Shown here piece after piece: positions 46,595 to 55,172 of a DNA stretch of 64,000 nucleotides; within the stretch, counting starts at the first letter, position 1; the number at the start of each line of letters is the position of its first letter. The notes beneath the pieces are model-generated. The model did not search any database and had not been told where the DNA came from. It worked only from the letters and a program-made list of their open reading frames with translations. Location: assembly GCA_023423275.1 (NCBI GenBank), contig JAFAFW010000109.1, positions 75,990 through 139,989 on the forward strand, given 5' to 3'. This DNA comes from Pseudomonadota bacterium. Its GTDB lineage: Bacteria; Pseudomonadota; Alphaproteobacteria; Rhizobiales; Hyphomicrobiaceae. The position numbers and the translations under genes were made by a program.

Positions 46595-46619
46595 CCAAGC
46601 CGTGCGAAACACGGCTTGG
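46595..46619 (+). promoter_or_regulatory. Strong hairpin in the pgi leader
   Basis: CCAAGCCGTG (46595-46604) and CACGGCTTGG (46610-46619) form a perfect 10-bp stem with a 5-base CGAAA loop. The stem ends 18 bases before the pgi ATG, right before the weak ribosome site AGAGG. It could act as a terminator or in translational control. Confidence 0.45.
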
Positions 46620-46637
46620 CAGAGGCGACGGCGTTGC

Positions 46638-47999
46638 ATGGCAGAAACCGCACGTTCTGAAAGCGCAGACGGGGAGCTGCCGTTTCGCCAGTCGATCGAC
46701 GGGGTCCTCGAGAGCACCATCGGCGAACACGGGCTGACCGCCGCCGAATTGCACGGCTGGCTGGAGAGGCTTCAGCCTGCCATCGACCAGCTTCGCCATA
46801 CGTGGCACTCGAGAACGTTCCCTCTTCTCAGCGTCTGCGAAGAAACTGACGACATCGTTGCGGCCGAGCAGGCCTTGGCGACGCTCACAGAGGGAGCACG
46901 AACACTCGTTTTTTTCGGGACAGGCGGCGCCAGTCTTGGTGGCCAGGCCCTCGCACAGCTCGGCGGATGGGATATTCCCGGCAGCGCCCCCGAGGACCAA
47001 AAGCAAAAGCCACGCACCCGCTTCTACGACAACCTCGACGCCCATACGCTGGCGCGCGTTCTGGCGACGCTGGATCTCGCCTCCACGCGCCTCGTGGTGA
47101 CATCCAAATCCGGAAATACTCCAGAAACGCTGGTTCAAGCGCTGGCGGCCATCGATGCCGTGAAGCAATCAGGTCTGGCGGCGCAACTCCCACGGCTTTT
47201 GCTGGGCATCACAGAGCCCTCTGGCCCGGACCGGCGCAACGGTTTACGTGACGTTTTCGAGGCTCACGGCATCCCGCTCCTGGAACACAACTCCAGCATC
47301 GGTGGCCGGTATTCGGTATTGACGACCGTCGGCCTGGTGCCGGCCTTGGCCCGCGGGCTGGATGTTCGCGCACTGCGTACGGGTGCGCGCGATGTGATCT
47401 CGACTCTGCTCAGCGCATCGACACCCCGTCAGATTCCTCCCGCTCTCGGCGCAGCCGTCAACGTCGCGTTGGCGAAGGAGCGCGGTGTCGATGTCAGCGT
47501 TCTGATCCCCTATAGCGATCGTCTCGGCCGCTTCGCGCATTGGTATGTCCAGCTCTGGTCTGAAAGCCTTGGGAAAAGCGGCGAGGGAACAACGCCGATT
47601 GCCTGTGTTGGTCCGGTTTTCCAGCATAGCCAGCTACAGCTCTTCATGGATGGTCCGCGTCGGCATCTGCTGACCGTGTTGCGGCCGGCCACGACAGGCG
47701 TTGGTCCACGAATCGATCCGGATCTGGCTGAGATGGCCGGGATCGGCGAGATGGCGGGGCGTACCGCGGGTGATCTGATTGCGGCAGAGGCCCAAGGCGT
47801 TGTGGATGCGCTGGCCGATGTCGGGCGGCCCGTGCGGCTTATCGAGATGAACCGGCTGGACGAACGCACCCTGGGTGCGCTCTTGATGCACTTTATGCTG
47901 GAAACGATTCTCGCCAGCCAGCTTCTCGGCGTCGACCCGTTCGATCAGCCGGCTGTCGAACTCGGCAAAGCACTGTCGCGGAAACGGCTGTTGGGTTGA
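46638..47999 (+). CDS. pgi: Glucose-6-phosphate isomerase, short atypical form
   Basis: The 453-residue SIS-domain protein has FFGTGGASLGGQAL, TSKSGNTPETL, IGGRYSVLTTVGL, YSDRLGRFAHWYVQLWSESL and FDQPAVELGK near the end. These are the phosphate-binding and signature blocks of glucose-6-phosphate isomerase. It resembles the short class that is fused to transaldolase in some alphaproteobacteria (G-x-x-x-QHSQLQL), but stands alone here. The signature FDQPGVE is FDQPAVE. It lies 29 bases before mutL on the same strand. Confidence 0.88.
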   Translation: MAETARSESADGELPFRQSIDGVLESTIGEHGLTAAELHGWLERLQPAIDQLRHTWHSRTFPLLSVCEETDDIVAAEQALATLTEGARTLVFFGTGGASLGGQALAQLGGWDIPGSAPEDQKQKPRTRFYDNLDAHTLARVLATLDLASTRLVVTSKSGNTPETLVQALAAIDAVKQSGLAAQLPRLLLGITEPSGPDRRNGLRDVFEAHGIPLLEHNSSIGGRYSVLTTVGLVPALARGLDVRALRTGARDVISTLLSASTPRQIPPALGAAVNVALAKERGVDVSVLIPYSDRLGRFAHWYVQLWSESLGKSGEGTTPIACVGPVFQHSQLQLFMDGPRRHLLTVLRPATTGVGPRIDPDLAEMAGIGEMAGRTAGDLIAAEAQGVVDALADVGRPVRLIEMNRLDERTLGALLMHFMLETILASQLLGVDPFDQPAVELGKALSRKRLLG

Positions 48000-48028
48000 G
48001 GCCATTCCGTTCACGGGGGATTGGGACC

Positions 48029-49828
48029 ATGGCGATCCGCCAGTTGTCTCCTGACATTGTCAATCGCATCGCCGCCGGCGAGGTGATCGAACGGCCCGCG
48101 AGTGTCGTCAAAGAGCTCGTCGAGAACGCCATCGATGCAGGGGCCAGCGACATCGAGGTGGTGACGGCGGGAGGCGGCGTCTCACTGATCCGCGTCACCG
48201 ATGACGGCGGCGGCATGGAGCCGCGTGATCTCTCTCTCTGCGTTGAGCGCCATGCGACGTCCAAGCTCAACGGCGAGGACCTGCTCGACATTCGCACGCT
48301 GGGCTTTCGCGGCGAAGCTCTGCCCTCCATCGGATCAGTCGCCGAGCTGACGATCGTGTCGCGTGCCCGTGGCGCGGCGGAGGCGTTTTCGCTCACCATC
48401 GCGCGTGGCCAGAAAGGGCAGGTCATGCCGGCTGCCGCCAATGCCGGTACGCGCGTGGAAGTGCGCGACCTGTTCTCGGCAACCCCGGCACGCCTGAAAT
48501 TCCTGAAATCCGAGCGGGCCGAAAACCTCGCCATCAGCGATGTCGTCCGGCGGCTGGCCATGGCCCACCCGGAAGTGGCACTTACGCTGACAACCGGCGA
48601 GCGCACTTCACTGCGTCTTCCAGGAGCCTCGCGCAATTCGGATGGACTTTTGCAGCGCCTCGGTGGCGTCATGGGGCGCGACTTCATGGAAGATGCGCTC
48701 GCCATCTCCGGAGAGCGCCAGGGAATTCGCGTGTCGGGCTTTGCGGGTCTGCCTACGCTGCACCGGCCGGACGCAACCCAACAATTCCTGTTTGTGAACG
48801 GGCGACCGGTCCGCGACAAACTTCTGGTGGGCGCGGTGCGGGCCGCCTATGGCGATACCATCCCGCGCGGCCGCCAGCCACTGCTCGCCATCTTCATCGA
48901 TCTCGATCCACGCGAGGTCGACGTGAACGTGCATCCGGCCAAAACCGAAGTTCGTTTCCGTGATCCGGGCGCGGCGCGCGCCCTGGTGATCACGGCGTTG
49001 AGGCAAGCGCTTGAAGCGGCCGTGTATCGCGCCTCCGCCGCAGGGGGCACGGCGGCGGTCGATCTGCTGGTGCGGAGGCCTTCACCCTCAACGCAGATAC
49101 CTGCATTTTCCTCGAGCTTCGTACGCCCACCATCCCGCCCGCTTTCTCCTGGTCTGGCGGAGGCAATTCAGGCTCCCCTGGCGGAAATCGATGTCCCCAG
49201 CGCCGATACATCGGAGCCGGATATCGCGCCAGCGGCGGACCTGGCCGATCGTCCGCTTGGGGCTGCGCGCTGCCAGCTTCACGAAACCTATATCATCGCC
49301 CAGACACGGACCTCGATGGTGATCGTCGATCAGCACGCGGCCCATGAGCGCCTCGTCTACGAGCGCATGAAGGCGATGTTGGCTAACGGCGGCGTGGCGC
49401 GGCAGGGATTGCTGATCCCGGAGATCGTCACGGTTGGCGACGCTGAAGCCGAGGCTCTGGTCGAACATGCCGATGAGCTCGGCGACCTCGGCCTTGTGCT
49501 GGAGTCCTTTGGTCCAGGAACAGTCGCGGTGCGCGAGACGCCGGCATTGCTCGGGCAGACGAATGTCCAAGGGCTCGTCCGCGACCTCGCTGCGGATATC
49601 CTGCGCGAAGGCGAGCGGTTGGTACTCAAAGAACGCCTGGAAGCCGTGTGCGCAACCATGGCCTGTCACGGCAGCGTGCGGGCTGGACGGCGGTTGACCC
49701 CGACAGAAATGAACGCCTTGTTGCGCGAGATGGAGGCAACGCCCTTGTCCGGGCAATGCAATCACGGGCGCCCCACCTACGTTGAACTCGCGCTGGGTGA
49801 TATCGAACGCCTGTTCGGCCGGAAATAA
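48029..49828 (+). CDS. mutL: DNA mismatch repair endonuclease MutL
   Basis: The 599-residue protein has the N-terminal GHKL ATPase (IAAGEVIERPASVVKELVEN, DDGGGM, TLGFRGEALPSI), a Pro/Ser-rich linker of about 90 residues, and a C-terminal dimer domain. That domain carries the endonuclease motif DQHAAHERLVYE, the CATMACHGSVRAG helix and CNHGRPTYVEL, so it should nick the new strand itself, as in organisms without MutH. ATG 48029 gives the standard MAIRQLSPDIVNRIAAGE start; ORF codons upstream are a lead. Confidence 0.97.
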   Translation: MAIRQLSPDIVNRIAAGEVIERPASVVKELVENAIDAGASDIEVVTAGGGVSLIRVTDDGGGMEPRDLSLCVERHATSKLNGEDLLDIRTLGFRGEALPSIGSVAELTIVSRARGAAEAFSLTIARGQKGQVMPAAANAGTRVEVRDLFSATPARLKFLKSERAENLAISDVVRRLAMAHPEVALTLTTGERTSLRLPGASRNSDGLLQRLGGVMGRDFMEDALAISGERQGIRVSGFAGLPTLHRPDATQQFLFVNGRPVRDKLLVGAVRAAYGDTIPRGRQPLLAIFIDLDPREVDVNVHPAKTEVRFRDPGAARALVITALRQALEAAVYRASAAGGTAAVDLLVRRPSPSTQIPAFSSSFVRPPSRPLSPGLAEAIQAPLAEIDVPSADTSEPDIAPAADLADRPLGAARCQLHETYIIAQTRTSMVIVDQHAAHERLVYERMKAMLANGGVARQGLLIPEIVTVGDAEAEALVEHADELGDLGLVLESFGPGTVAVRETPALLGQTNVQGLVRDLAADILREGERLVLKERLEAVCATMACHGSVRAGRRLTPTEMNALLREMEATPLSGQCNHGRPTYVELALGDIERLFGRK

Positions 49829-49906
49829 AGCCGCTCGCGCCCTCTGTGCAGAGAGCGGGCATCGGGATAGCCTGAATGCTCCAGCTCCGTTTCGGCGATT
49901 GCGCTC

Positions 49907-51196
49907 ATGGCCCCGAAAATTCCTCCAGATCCTTCGCCCAGAACCTATCCAACCGCTGTTTCCCTGAAGCGGCGCGCGGGCCGGGGAGCTGCGGCAGCTC
50001 CGGCAGTCACGACGCTCCCGGAAACAGAGGCCTGGCTCCTTAATGCGGCCCTGCGGGAAGATGATCTCCTGCCGTTGTTCGAGTCTCTCATCTGGCGGCT
50101 GGTCGCAGCGGGATTGCCGCTTGATCGGGCCAGCCTGCATGCCGGTACGCTGCACCCGCAGTTGATCGGGTTCGCATGGCAATGGGAGCGTGCGGACGGT
50201 TTGTGCGATGAGGTTCAGGTTGTTGCTGCCGCGTTGGAAAGTGACAGCTATCGCCGAAATCCGCTGTTTCGCGCCATCGAGTATGGCGAGTCTTTCCGAG
50301 GCTATACGCGCGATGCTGAAACCGTCAGCCGCTACCCGCTGATGGCCGATCTCGCCCGGCAAGGCATCGTCGAATACATGACGCTGCCCATCAGCGGCGG
50401 CGCTTATCACAACGCCATGACCATCGCGACGAAGTCTCGTGATGGGTTCAGCGACCAGGAAATCGCGACTCTCAAGCACCTCCTGAGCTTGTTCGCGCTG
50501 CATGTGGCGCGGCACATGATGCTGCGCATCGCCGGAAACGTACTCGATACATACCTGGGAGCGGCAGCAGGAGCGCAAGTGCTGGCCGGATCAATCAAGC
50601 GCGGCTCGGGCCAGCCGATCCGCGCCATCATCTGGGCATCAGACCTGCGCGGCTTCACGGATCTCGCCGACCGTCTGAGCGGGCCGGAAATGACGGCGTT
50701 GTTGAACGCTTATTTCGAACGCATGGCAGGTGCTGTGCTTGATCATGGCGGCGAGGTTCTGAAATTCATCGGTGACGGCCTGCTCGCCGTCTTCCCTTTC
50801 TCAGCCTTCCCCACCTCCGATGCAGCCGCAGAAGCAGCGCTGGCGGCAGCCGAGCAGGCGCTCGCGGAAGTGGATGTCCTTAATGGAGCACCGCGGGATG
50901 ACATGGCCGCCATTTCCGGGTGGCAACCTCTCAGGAGCGGTATCGCCCTGCACGAAGGCGAAGTGTTTTTCGGCAACGTCGGCGCGGTGGAACGGCTCGA
51001 CTTCACGGTGATCGGCCAGGCTGTCAACGCCACAAGCCGTGTCGAAGCTCTAAGTAAAACGCTCGGACGAAATGTGCTCATCACCGGGCCGGTCGCCGCA
51101 CGTCTTGGACGGCTCAAACTCGACGATCTGGGACAGCACGCCCTCCGCGGGCTTGCCGACCCGATCGCGATCTTCAGCCCCGCCGCTGCGCGTTGA
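49907..51196 (+). CDS. Class III adenylate/guanylate cyclase with GAF-like sensor
   Basis: The 429-residue soluble protein has a GAF-like N-terminal part (residues about 50-210) and a catalytic domain with metal Asp in WASDLRGFT and IGDGLLAVF, a purine-site Lys in VLKFIGDG and transition-state Asn/Arg in AVNATSRVE. The residue that usually recognises adenine is Gln (VIGQAVN), which leaves nucleotide choice open. It should make cyclic AMP or GMP under control of the sensor. It overlaps the convergent DMT transporter gene by 23 bases. Confidence 0.9.
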   Translation: MAPKIPPDPSPRTYPTAVSLKRRAGRGAAAAPAVTTLPETEAWLLNAALREDDLLPLFESLIWRLVAAGLPLDRASLHAGTLHPQLIGFAWQWERADGLCDEVQVVAAALESDSYRRNPLFRAIEYGESFRGYTRDAETVSRYPLMADLARQGIVEYMTLPISGGAYHNAMTIATKSRDGFSDQEIATLKHLLSLFALHVARHMMLRIAGNVLDTYLGAAAGAQVLAGSIKRGSGQPIRAIIWASDLRGFTDLADRLSGPEMTALLNAYFERMAGAVLDHGGEVLKFIGDGLLAVFPFSAFPTSDAAAEAALAAAEQALAEVDVLNGAPRDDMAAISGWQPLRSGIALHEGEVFFGNVGAVERLDFTVIGQAVNATSRVEALSKTLGRNVLITGPVAARLGRLKLDDLGQHALRGLADPIAIFSPAAAR

Positions 51197-52151
51197 TGAG
51201 GATCAGCACGCCAACGACAGCCAGCAGCATTCCGGGCAGCAACCGCCAGTCGATCGCACTCACCGTCATCAAGCCCACAGCACCGGCGATCATCTGTGCC
51301 ACCAGTGTCGCGATCGGCATGAAGGCACTGGTTGCAATGAGATTCTCGGTTCCGATTTTCACCACCGCCGAGAATTGGAGATAGTTCATCGCGGTAAAGA
51401 CCGCTCCCCCGGCCAGCAGCGCGTAGGCCATCGTCGGCCAATGCGCCAGATCAAGAAGACTGGGCACGAGATCGCTGCGTTGAAGTGCGCCAAAGTTGAC
51501 GAGGATCGCTCCCAGAAGCACGAGGGCGAAGGCCGTGCCTCCCGTGATCAGCACAACCAGACCCGTCACGCGCATTTTCTCGGGAACCGTCCGTGCCGAG
51601 CGATTCCATGCATGAAATTCGGAGGCGAAACCGCGTGAGCTGATCGCAACAGCGGAAATGATGCCGTAGACGATACCGCTCCATTGCGTGCTGATATCGA
51701 GGGTTGTCCCCAATCCGCATACGCCGATGAAGACGATGAGGGCTCCCAGCCAGGCTCCGGGCCGAGGATTCCTCTTGAAAATGCCCCACCCGATCAGGAC
51801 GGCGAACGGGATCGCAAGCCGGACGATGAGATTGCCTTCGGCCGGAGAGATCGTGATGAGCATCAGGCAGTAGGCGGCCTCGAGCACCACGGTGGCCGTC
51901 CCGATCACCCAGCTCAAAGGCGCGCTCATGATGCGCAGCGGTTCGTTGCCGAAGCCTGTTATCGCCAGCATGCCGGTAGCCGAGACCAGCAACGAATAGA
52001 CGATGAAGACGATGACATGCGCCCCGGCGGCGATGGCCATGGCGTAGACGATGCTGACGATCGCGACGGCGATCACATAGAGACCTGCCTCGACCCAGCC
52101 CGTGTGCTGGCCGCCCGGATGGGCAAGCCTTGCGCCAGATGGCTTCTCCAC
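51174..52151 (-). CDS. DMT (EamA-like) transporter
   Basis: The roughly 325-residue protein has ten hydrophobic segments in two EamA-like halves, such as VYAMAIAAGAHVIVFIVYSLL and LPGMLLAVVGVLILINAQRR at the end. The substrate is unknown. The GTG at 52151 starts one base after the rsmD stop (TGACGTG), and GAAGGGG lies upstream, so its translation is probably coupled to rsmD; a GTG at 52196 would overlap rsmD by 44 bases. It ends inside the cyclase gene on the other strand. Confidence 0.8.
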   Translation of the reverse strand: MEKPSGARLAHPGGQHTGWVEAGLYVIAVAIVSIVYAMAIAAGAHVIVFIVYSLLVSATGMLAITGFGNEPLRIMSAPLSWVIGTATVVLEAAYCLMLITISPAEGNLIVRLAIPFAVLIGWGIFKRNPRPGAWLGALIVFIGVCGLGTTLDISTQWSGIVYGIISAVAISSRGFASEFHAWNRSARTVPEKMRVTGLVVLITGGTAFALVLLGAILVNFGALQRSDLVPSLLDLAHWPTMAYALLAGGAVFTAMNYLQFSAVVKIGTENLIATSAFMPIATLVAQMIAGAVGLMTVSAIDWRLLPGMLLAVVGVLILINAQRRG

Positions 52152-52152
52152 G

Positions 52153-52719
52153 TCACGCGGCCCCTTCGAAGCGCGCAAATACGACTTGCGTGTCACCCCA
52201 GATACGGCGATCGAACTCGCGAATACCTTCGGGCAGGGTTATCGCGCTCTGTTCCGCCTCTTCCAGTACGATCACCGCGTTTGACGACAGCCAACCGCCC
52301 GTCGCAGCCGAGGCCACCCCCTGTTCACCCAACCCGCGTCCATACGGTGGATCAGCGAACACCAGATCGAAGGCATCCCGGCTATTGGCTGGTCCTAAAT
52401 CGGTGGCGTCGCGGCGAAAAATTCGCGTTACGCCGGACAGGCCGAAGGCTTCGACATTGCGGCGGATGAGGCCACGTGCTTCCGCATCCTGCTCCACGAA
52501 CAGACAATAGGATGCACCGCGCGACACCGCTTCGATCCCGAGCGCGCCAGTGCCAGCGAACAGATCCATCACCTTGGCGCCTTGCAGGCTGAAGTCCGGA
52601 ATGCCATGCGCAAGGATATTGAACACGGCCTCACGCACGCGATCCGAGGTGGGCCGCACGCGCGCATCCTGCGGCGTGGCAAGCGCGCGCCCGCGAAACT
52701 GTCCACCGACGACCCTCAT
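52153..52719 (-). CDS. rsmD: 16S rRNA (guanine(966)-N2)-methyltransferase
   Basis: RsmD methylates G966 of 16S rRNA. The 188-residue protein has GGQFRGRAL at the start, RPTSDRVREAVFNIL, VMDLFAGTGALGIEAVSRGA (SAM-binding motif I), and the catalytic DPPY (LVFADPPYGRG). The length is normal. It overlaps the upstream pseudouridine synthase gene by four bases (ATGA) and the DMT gene follows; this is an RNA-modification operon. Confidence 0.96.
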   Translation of the reverse strand: MRVVGGQFRGRALATPQDARVRPTSDRVREAVFNILAHGIPDFSLQGAKVMDLFAGTGALGIEAVSRGASYCLFVEQDAEARGLIRRNVEAFGLSGVTRIFRRDATDLGPANSRDAFDLVFADPPYGRGLGEQGVASAATGGWLSSNAVIVLEEAEQSAITLPEGIREFDRRIWGDTQVVFARFEGAA

Positions 52720-53672
52720 GGCCGGCGTCTCGGCCTTGCTGTACGTCCCGCGCGCACCGGCACGGCGTCGCCCTTTGCCGGCCGATCGCCTCTCTCTGGA
52801 CCGTTCCGAGGGTGGTTCGCCTTGCGATTGGCCCGCGTCTCCCGTTCGTCATCGCTGACGTCCATCAAGCCGAAGTCGCGCGCAAGCCTCGGCCCGAGCT
52901 GGTCGACGAGCACCTTGCGGCGCACCGGCTCGACTTGCCCGGGCACCATATCCAGAAGCTGGAATGGCCCGTAAGACATGCGGATAAGACGGTTCACATC
53001 GAGGTTGAAGGTCGACAGGACCTTGCGAACTTCGCGGTTCTTGCCCTCGCGCAGCCCCAGCGTCAGCCACACGTTGCCGCCCTGGACCCGATCAAGCGCC
53101 GCCTCGATGGGGCCGTAGCGCACGCCCTCGACCTCGACGCCATCCTTGAGGCGATCAAGATCAGCCTGGGTCACCGTACCATGAGCGCGTACACGATAGC
53201 GGCGCAACCAACCGGTCGACGGCAGTTCCATGTGCCGGGCCAGAGCGCCATCAGTGGTTAACAGCAGCAGCCCTTCGGTGTTGAAATCCAGACGCCCGAT
53301 CGAGATCACACGCGGCATATCCTCCGGCATCTTCTCGAAGACTGTTGGCCGCCCCTGAGGATCACGATGCGTCGTGACCAGCCCCTTCGGCTTGTAGTAA
53401 CGCCACAAGCGGACCGGCTCGATGGTCGGCAGCGCCTTGCCGTCGACCACCACCTTGTCTTTTTCGGTAACGTCGAGTGCAGGGCTGGTCAGCACCTTGC
53501 CGTTTACGGCCACCCGGCCTTCCGCGATCCAGCGTTCCGCGTCCCGGCGCGAACACAGGCCGGCGCGCGCCATCGCCTTGGCGATCCGCATCGATGCCTT
53601 TCCCGTGCCAGGGGCACTGTCGCCCGCGCGGGTATCGCGGCGTGGTGGTTGACCACCTTGGTGTTTGCGCAT
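52716..53672 (-). CDS. Ribosomal large-subunit pseudouridine synthase B-like
   Basis: The 318-residue protein has an N-terminal S4 RNA-binding domain (RIAKAMARAGLCSRRDAERWIAEGRV) and the RsuA/RluB/RluE-type catalytic core with the Asp in GRLDFNTEGLLLLTTDG, then REGKNREVRKVL. It most resembles RluB (23S position 2605). A basic, Arg-rich tail of about 40 residues follows. ATG 53672 is used; a longer frame from 54089 runs through tadA. tadA is divergent 36 bases away. Confidence 0.9.
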   Translation of the reverse strand: MRKHQGGQPPRRDTRAGDSAPGTGKASMRIAKAMARAGLCSRRDAERWIAEGRVAVNGKVLTSPALDVTEKDKVVVDGKALPTIEPVRLWRYYKPKGLVTTHRDPQGRPTVFEKMPEDMPRVISIGRLDFNTEGLLLLTTDGALARHMELPSTGWLRRYRVRAHGTVTQADLDRLKDGVEVEGVRYGPIEAALDRVQGGNVWLTLGLREGKNREVRKVLSTFNLDVNRLIRMSYGPFQLLDMVPGQVEPVRRKVLVDQLGPRLARDFGLMDVSDDERETRANRKANHPRNGPERGDRPAKGDAVPVRAGRTARPRRRP

Positions 53673-53708
53673 GAGTGTGTATGAACTCGCTTCAAATCGG
53701 GGCCCTTT

Positions 53709-54176
53709 ATGACACCGCGCAGTCCAGGAAGCCACATGGTGTTTGCACTGGAGGAGGCGCACCTCGCCGAACAACGCGGCGAGGTGCCGATCGGCGCTGT
53801 CCTGGTCGCACCGGACGGCCGGATCGTCGCACGCGCCGGAAACCGCACGCGCGAATTGTCGGACCCCACCGCCCACGCAGAGATCGTAGCCATTCGAGAG
53901 GCTTGCCAGGCCATCGGTTCGGAGAGGCTGATCGATCACGACCTCTACGTGACACTCGAACCCTGTCCGATGTGTGCCGCCGCGATTTCGTTTGCGCGTA
54001 TCCGCAGGCTCTATTTCGGGGCAACCGACCCCAAGGGTGGGGGCGTGGAATCCGGCCCGCGCATTTTCTCGCAGCCGACCTGCCACCATGCCCCGGACGT
54101 CTATGGAGGCATCATGGAAAGCGAGTGCGCCAGCCTTCTCAAGAACTTCTTCGCGACGCGCCGCGGCGCGGACTAG
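53709..54176 (+). CDS. tadA: tRNA-adenosine(34) deaminase
   Basis: TadA converts A34 to inosine in tRNA-Arg(ACG). The 155-residue zinc deaminase has THAE (TAHAEIVAIRE) with the ligand His and catalytic Glu, and PCPMCAAAISFARI with the two Cys ligands, spaced as in TadA. The C-terminal KNFFATRRGAD overlaps the end of the convergent patatin gene by 38 bases. Confidence 0.96.
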   Translation: MTPRSPGSHMVFALEEAHLAEQRGEVPIGAVLVAPDGRIVARAGNRTRELSDPTAHAEIVAIREACQAIGSERLIDHDLYVTLEPCPMCAAAISFARIRRLYFGATDPKGGGVESGPRIFSQPTCHHAPDVYGGIMESECASLLKNFFATRRGAD

Positions 54177-55119
54177 GCCGGCTCTCCGGCGTTGTCTTTG
54201 ACGGCAACGTCTGGCGCGTCTCCTGCGGCACGATAGCCCGGCCAGCCGGCGTCGCGCTTAAGGCGCGCACAAGCTCCGCCTTCAGCTTTTCCTTGGCCGG
54301 CCTGGCCGCCTCGATGATCTCTGCTGGCCGGTAGAATTCCAGTGCACCGAAACGATTGACGGACGCATCGATCAGGATATCCGGTCGCCGGTAGCGCAGA
54401 CGTTCGCGCGTGACGCTTTTCTGGAGGATCTGGAAGGATTCGACCATGACCTCAACCGCAGTCGGACGAGCCGCGAACTCACCGTCCGCCGATCCACCGG
54501 TGACGTCGACGGCCACCGTAATGTCCGCCGCACCGTCGATGAGATCGAAAGGCAGCGGATTGACGAGACCGCCGTCAACCAGCAAGCGGTCGTCGAGAGC
54601 TATCGGAGAAAACAGAACCGGGATCGCAATGCTGGCCGCAACGGCAGGCCGAAGCGGACCCTGCTCGAACACAATGGTCTCGTGTGTCTTCAGATCCGTA
54701 GCAACGACCTTCAGCGGGATTTTCAGGTCGGCAAAATCTTTCGCCACATGGCCGGGATAAACCAATTCGAGCAAGGCGGCGGAGCTGATCAGAGACGTGC
54801 GGATCGGCAAGACGCGCAGCAGCATCTGAACCGGCTCGGATCGCGCGGCAAAGACCTGACGCATCAGATCGAACCGCCGCTCCAGCGTCTCTTCCGTGTA
54901 GGCGCGAATCTGCTTGGCGGTCATGCCCGAGGCATAAGCCGCACCGAACAGGGCACCGATGGACGTCCCGGCGATCACGGTCGGCCGGATGCCGAGTTCG
55001 TCGAACACCTCCAGCATCAGGATGTGCGCAATGCCGCGGGCGCCGCCGCCACCGAGGGCAAGCGCGACCGTCGGCTTGCCCGATTGCCCCGACTTTTCTT
55101 TCGAGGTGGTAATAGGCAT
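54139..55119 (-). CDS. Patatin-like phospholipase
   Basis: The 326-residue protein has the patatin oxyanion loop LALGGGGARGIAH, the Ser nucleophile in AGTSIGALFG and the Asp of the catalytic dyad in LLVDGGLVNPLPF. It is probably a lipid acyl hydrolase. The N-terminus (MPITTSKEKSG) has no signal peptide; the C-terminal 50 residues are basic and Ser/Pro/Arg-rich and overlap tadA on the other strand. ATG 55119 gives the compact form; the frame from 55302 is longer but unsupported. Confidence 0.9.
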   Translation of the reverse strand: MPITTSKEKSGQSGKPTVALALGGGGARGIAHILMLEVFDELGIRPTVIAGTSIGALFGAAYASGMTAKQIRAYTEETLERRFDLMRQVFAARSEPVQMLLRVLPIRTSLISSAALLELVYPGHVAKDFADLKIPLKVVATDLKTHETIVFEQGPLRPAVAASIAIPVLFSPIALDDRLLVDGGLVNPLPFDLIDGAADITVAVDVTGGSADGEFAARPTAVEVMVESFQILQKSVTRERLRYRRPDILIDASVNRFGALEFYRPAEIIEAARPAKEKLKAELVRALSATPAGRAIVPQETRQTLPSKTTPESRPSPRRGASRRSS

Positions 55120-55172
55120 GGAAGGCTTCGCAGACAAAGACGTTCGCTCCGTCAACACACCCGAGATGGCCG

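Noticed and set aside
52152..52196. GTG at 52196 as the DMT transporter start
   Set aside because: It would overlap rsmD by 44 bases; GTG 52151 directly after the rsmD stop gives a normal N-terminus.
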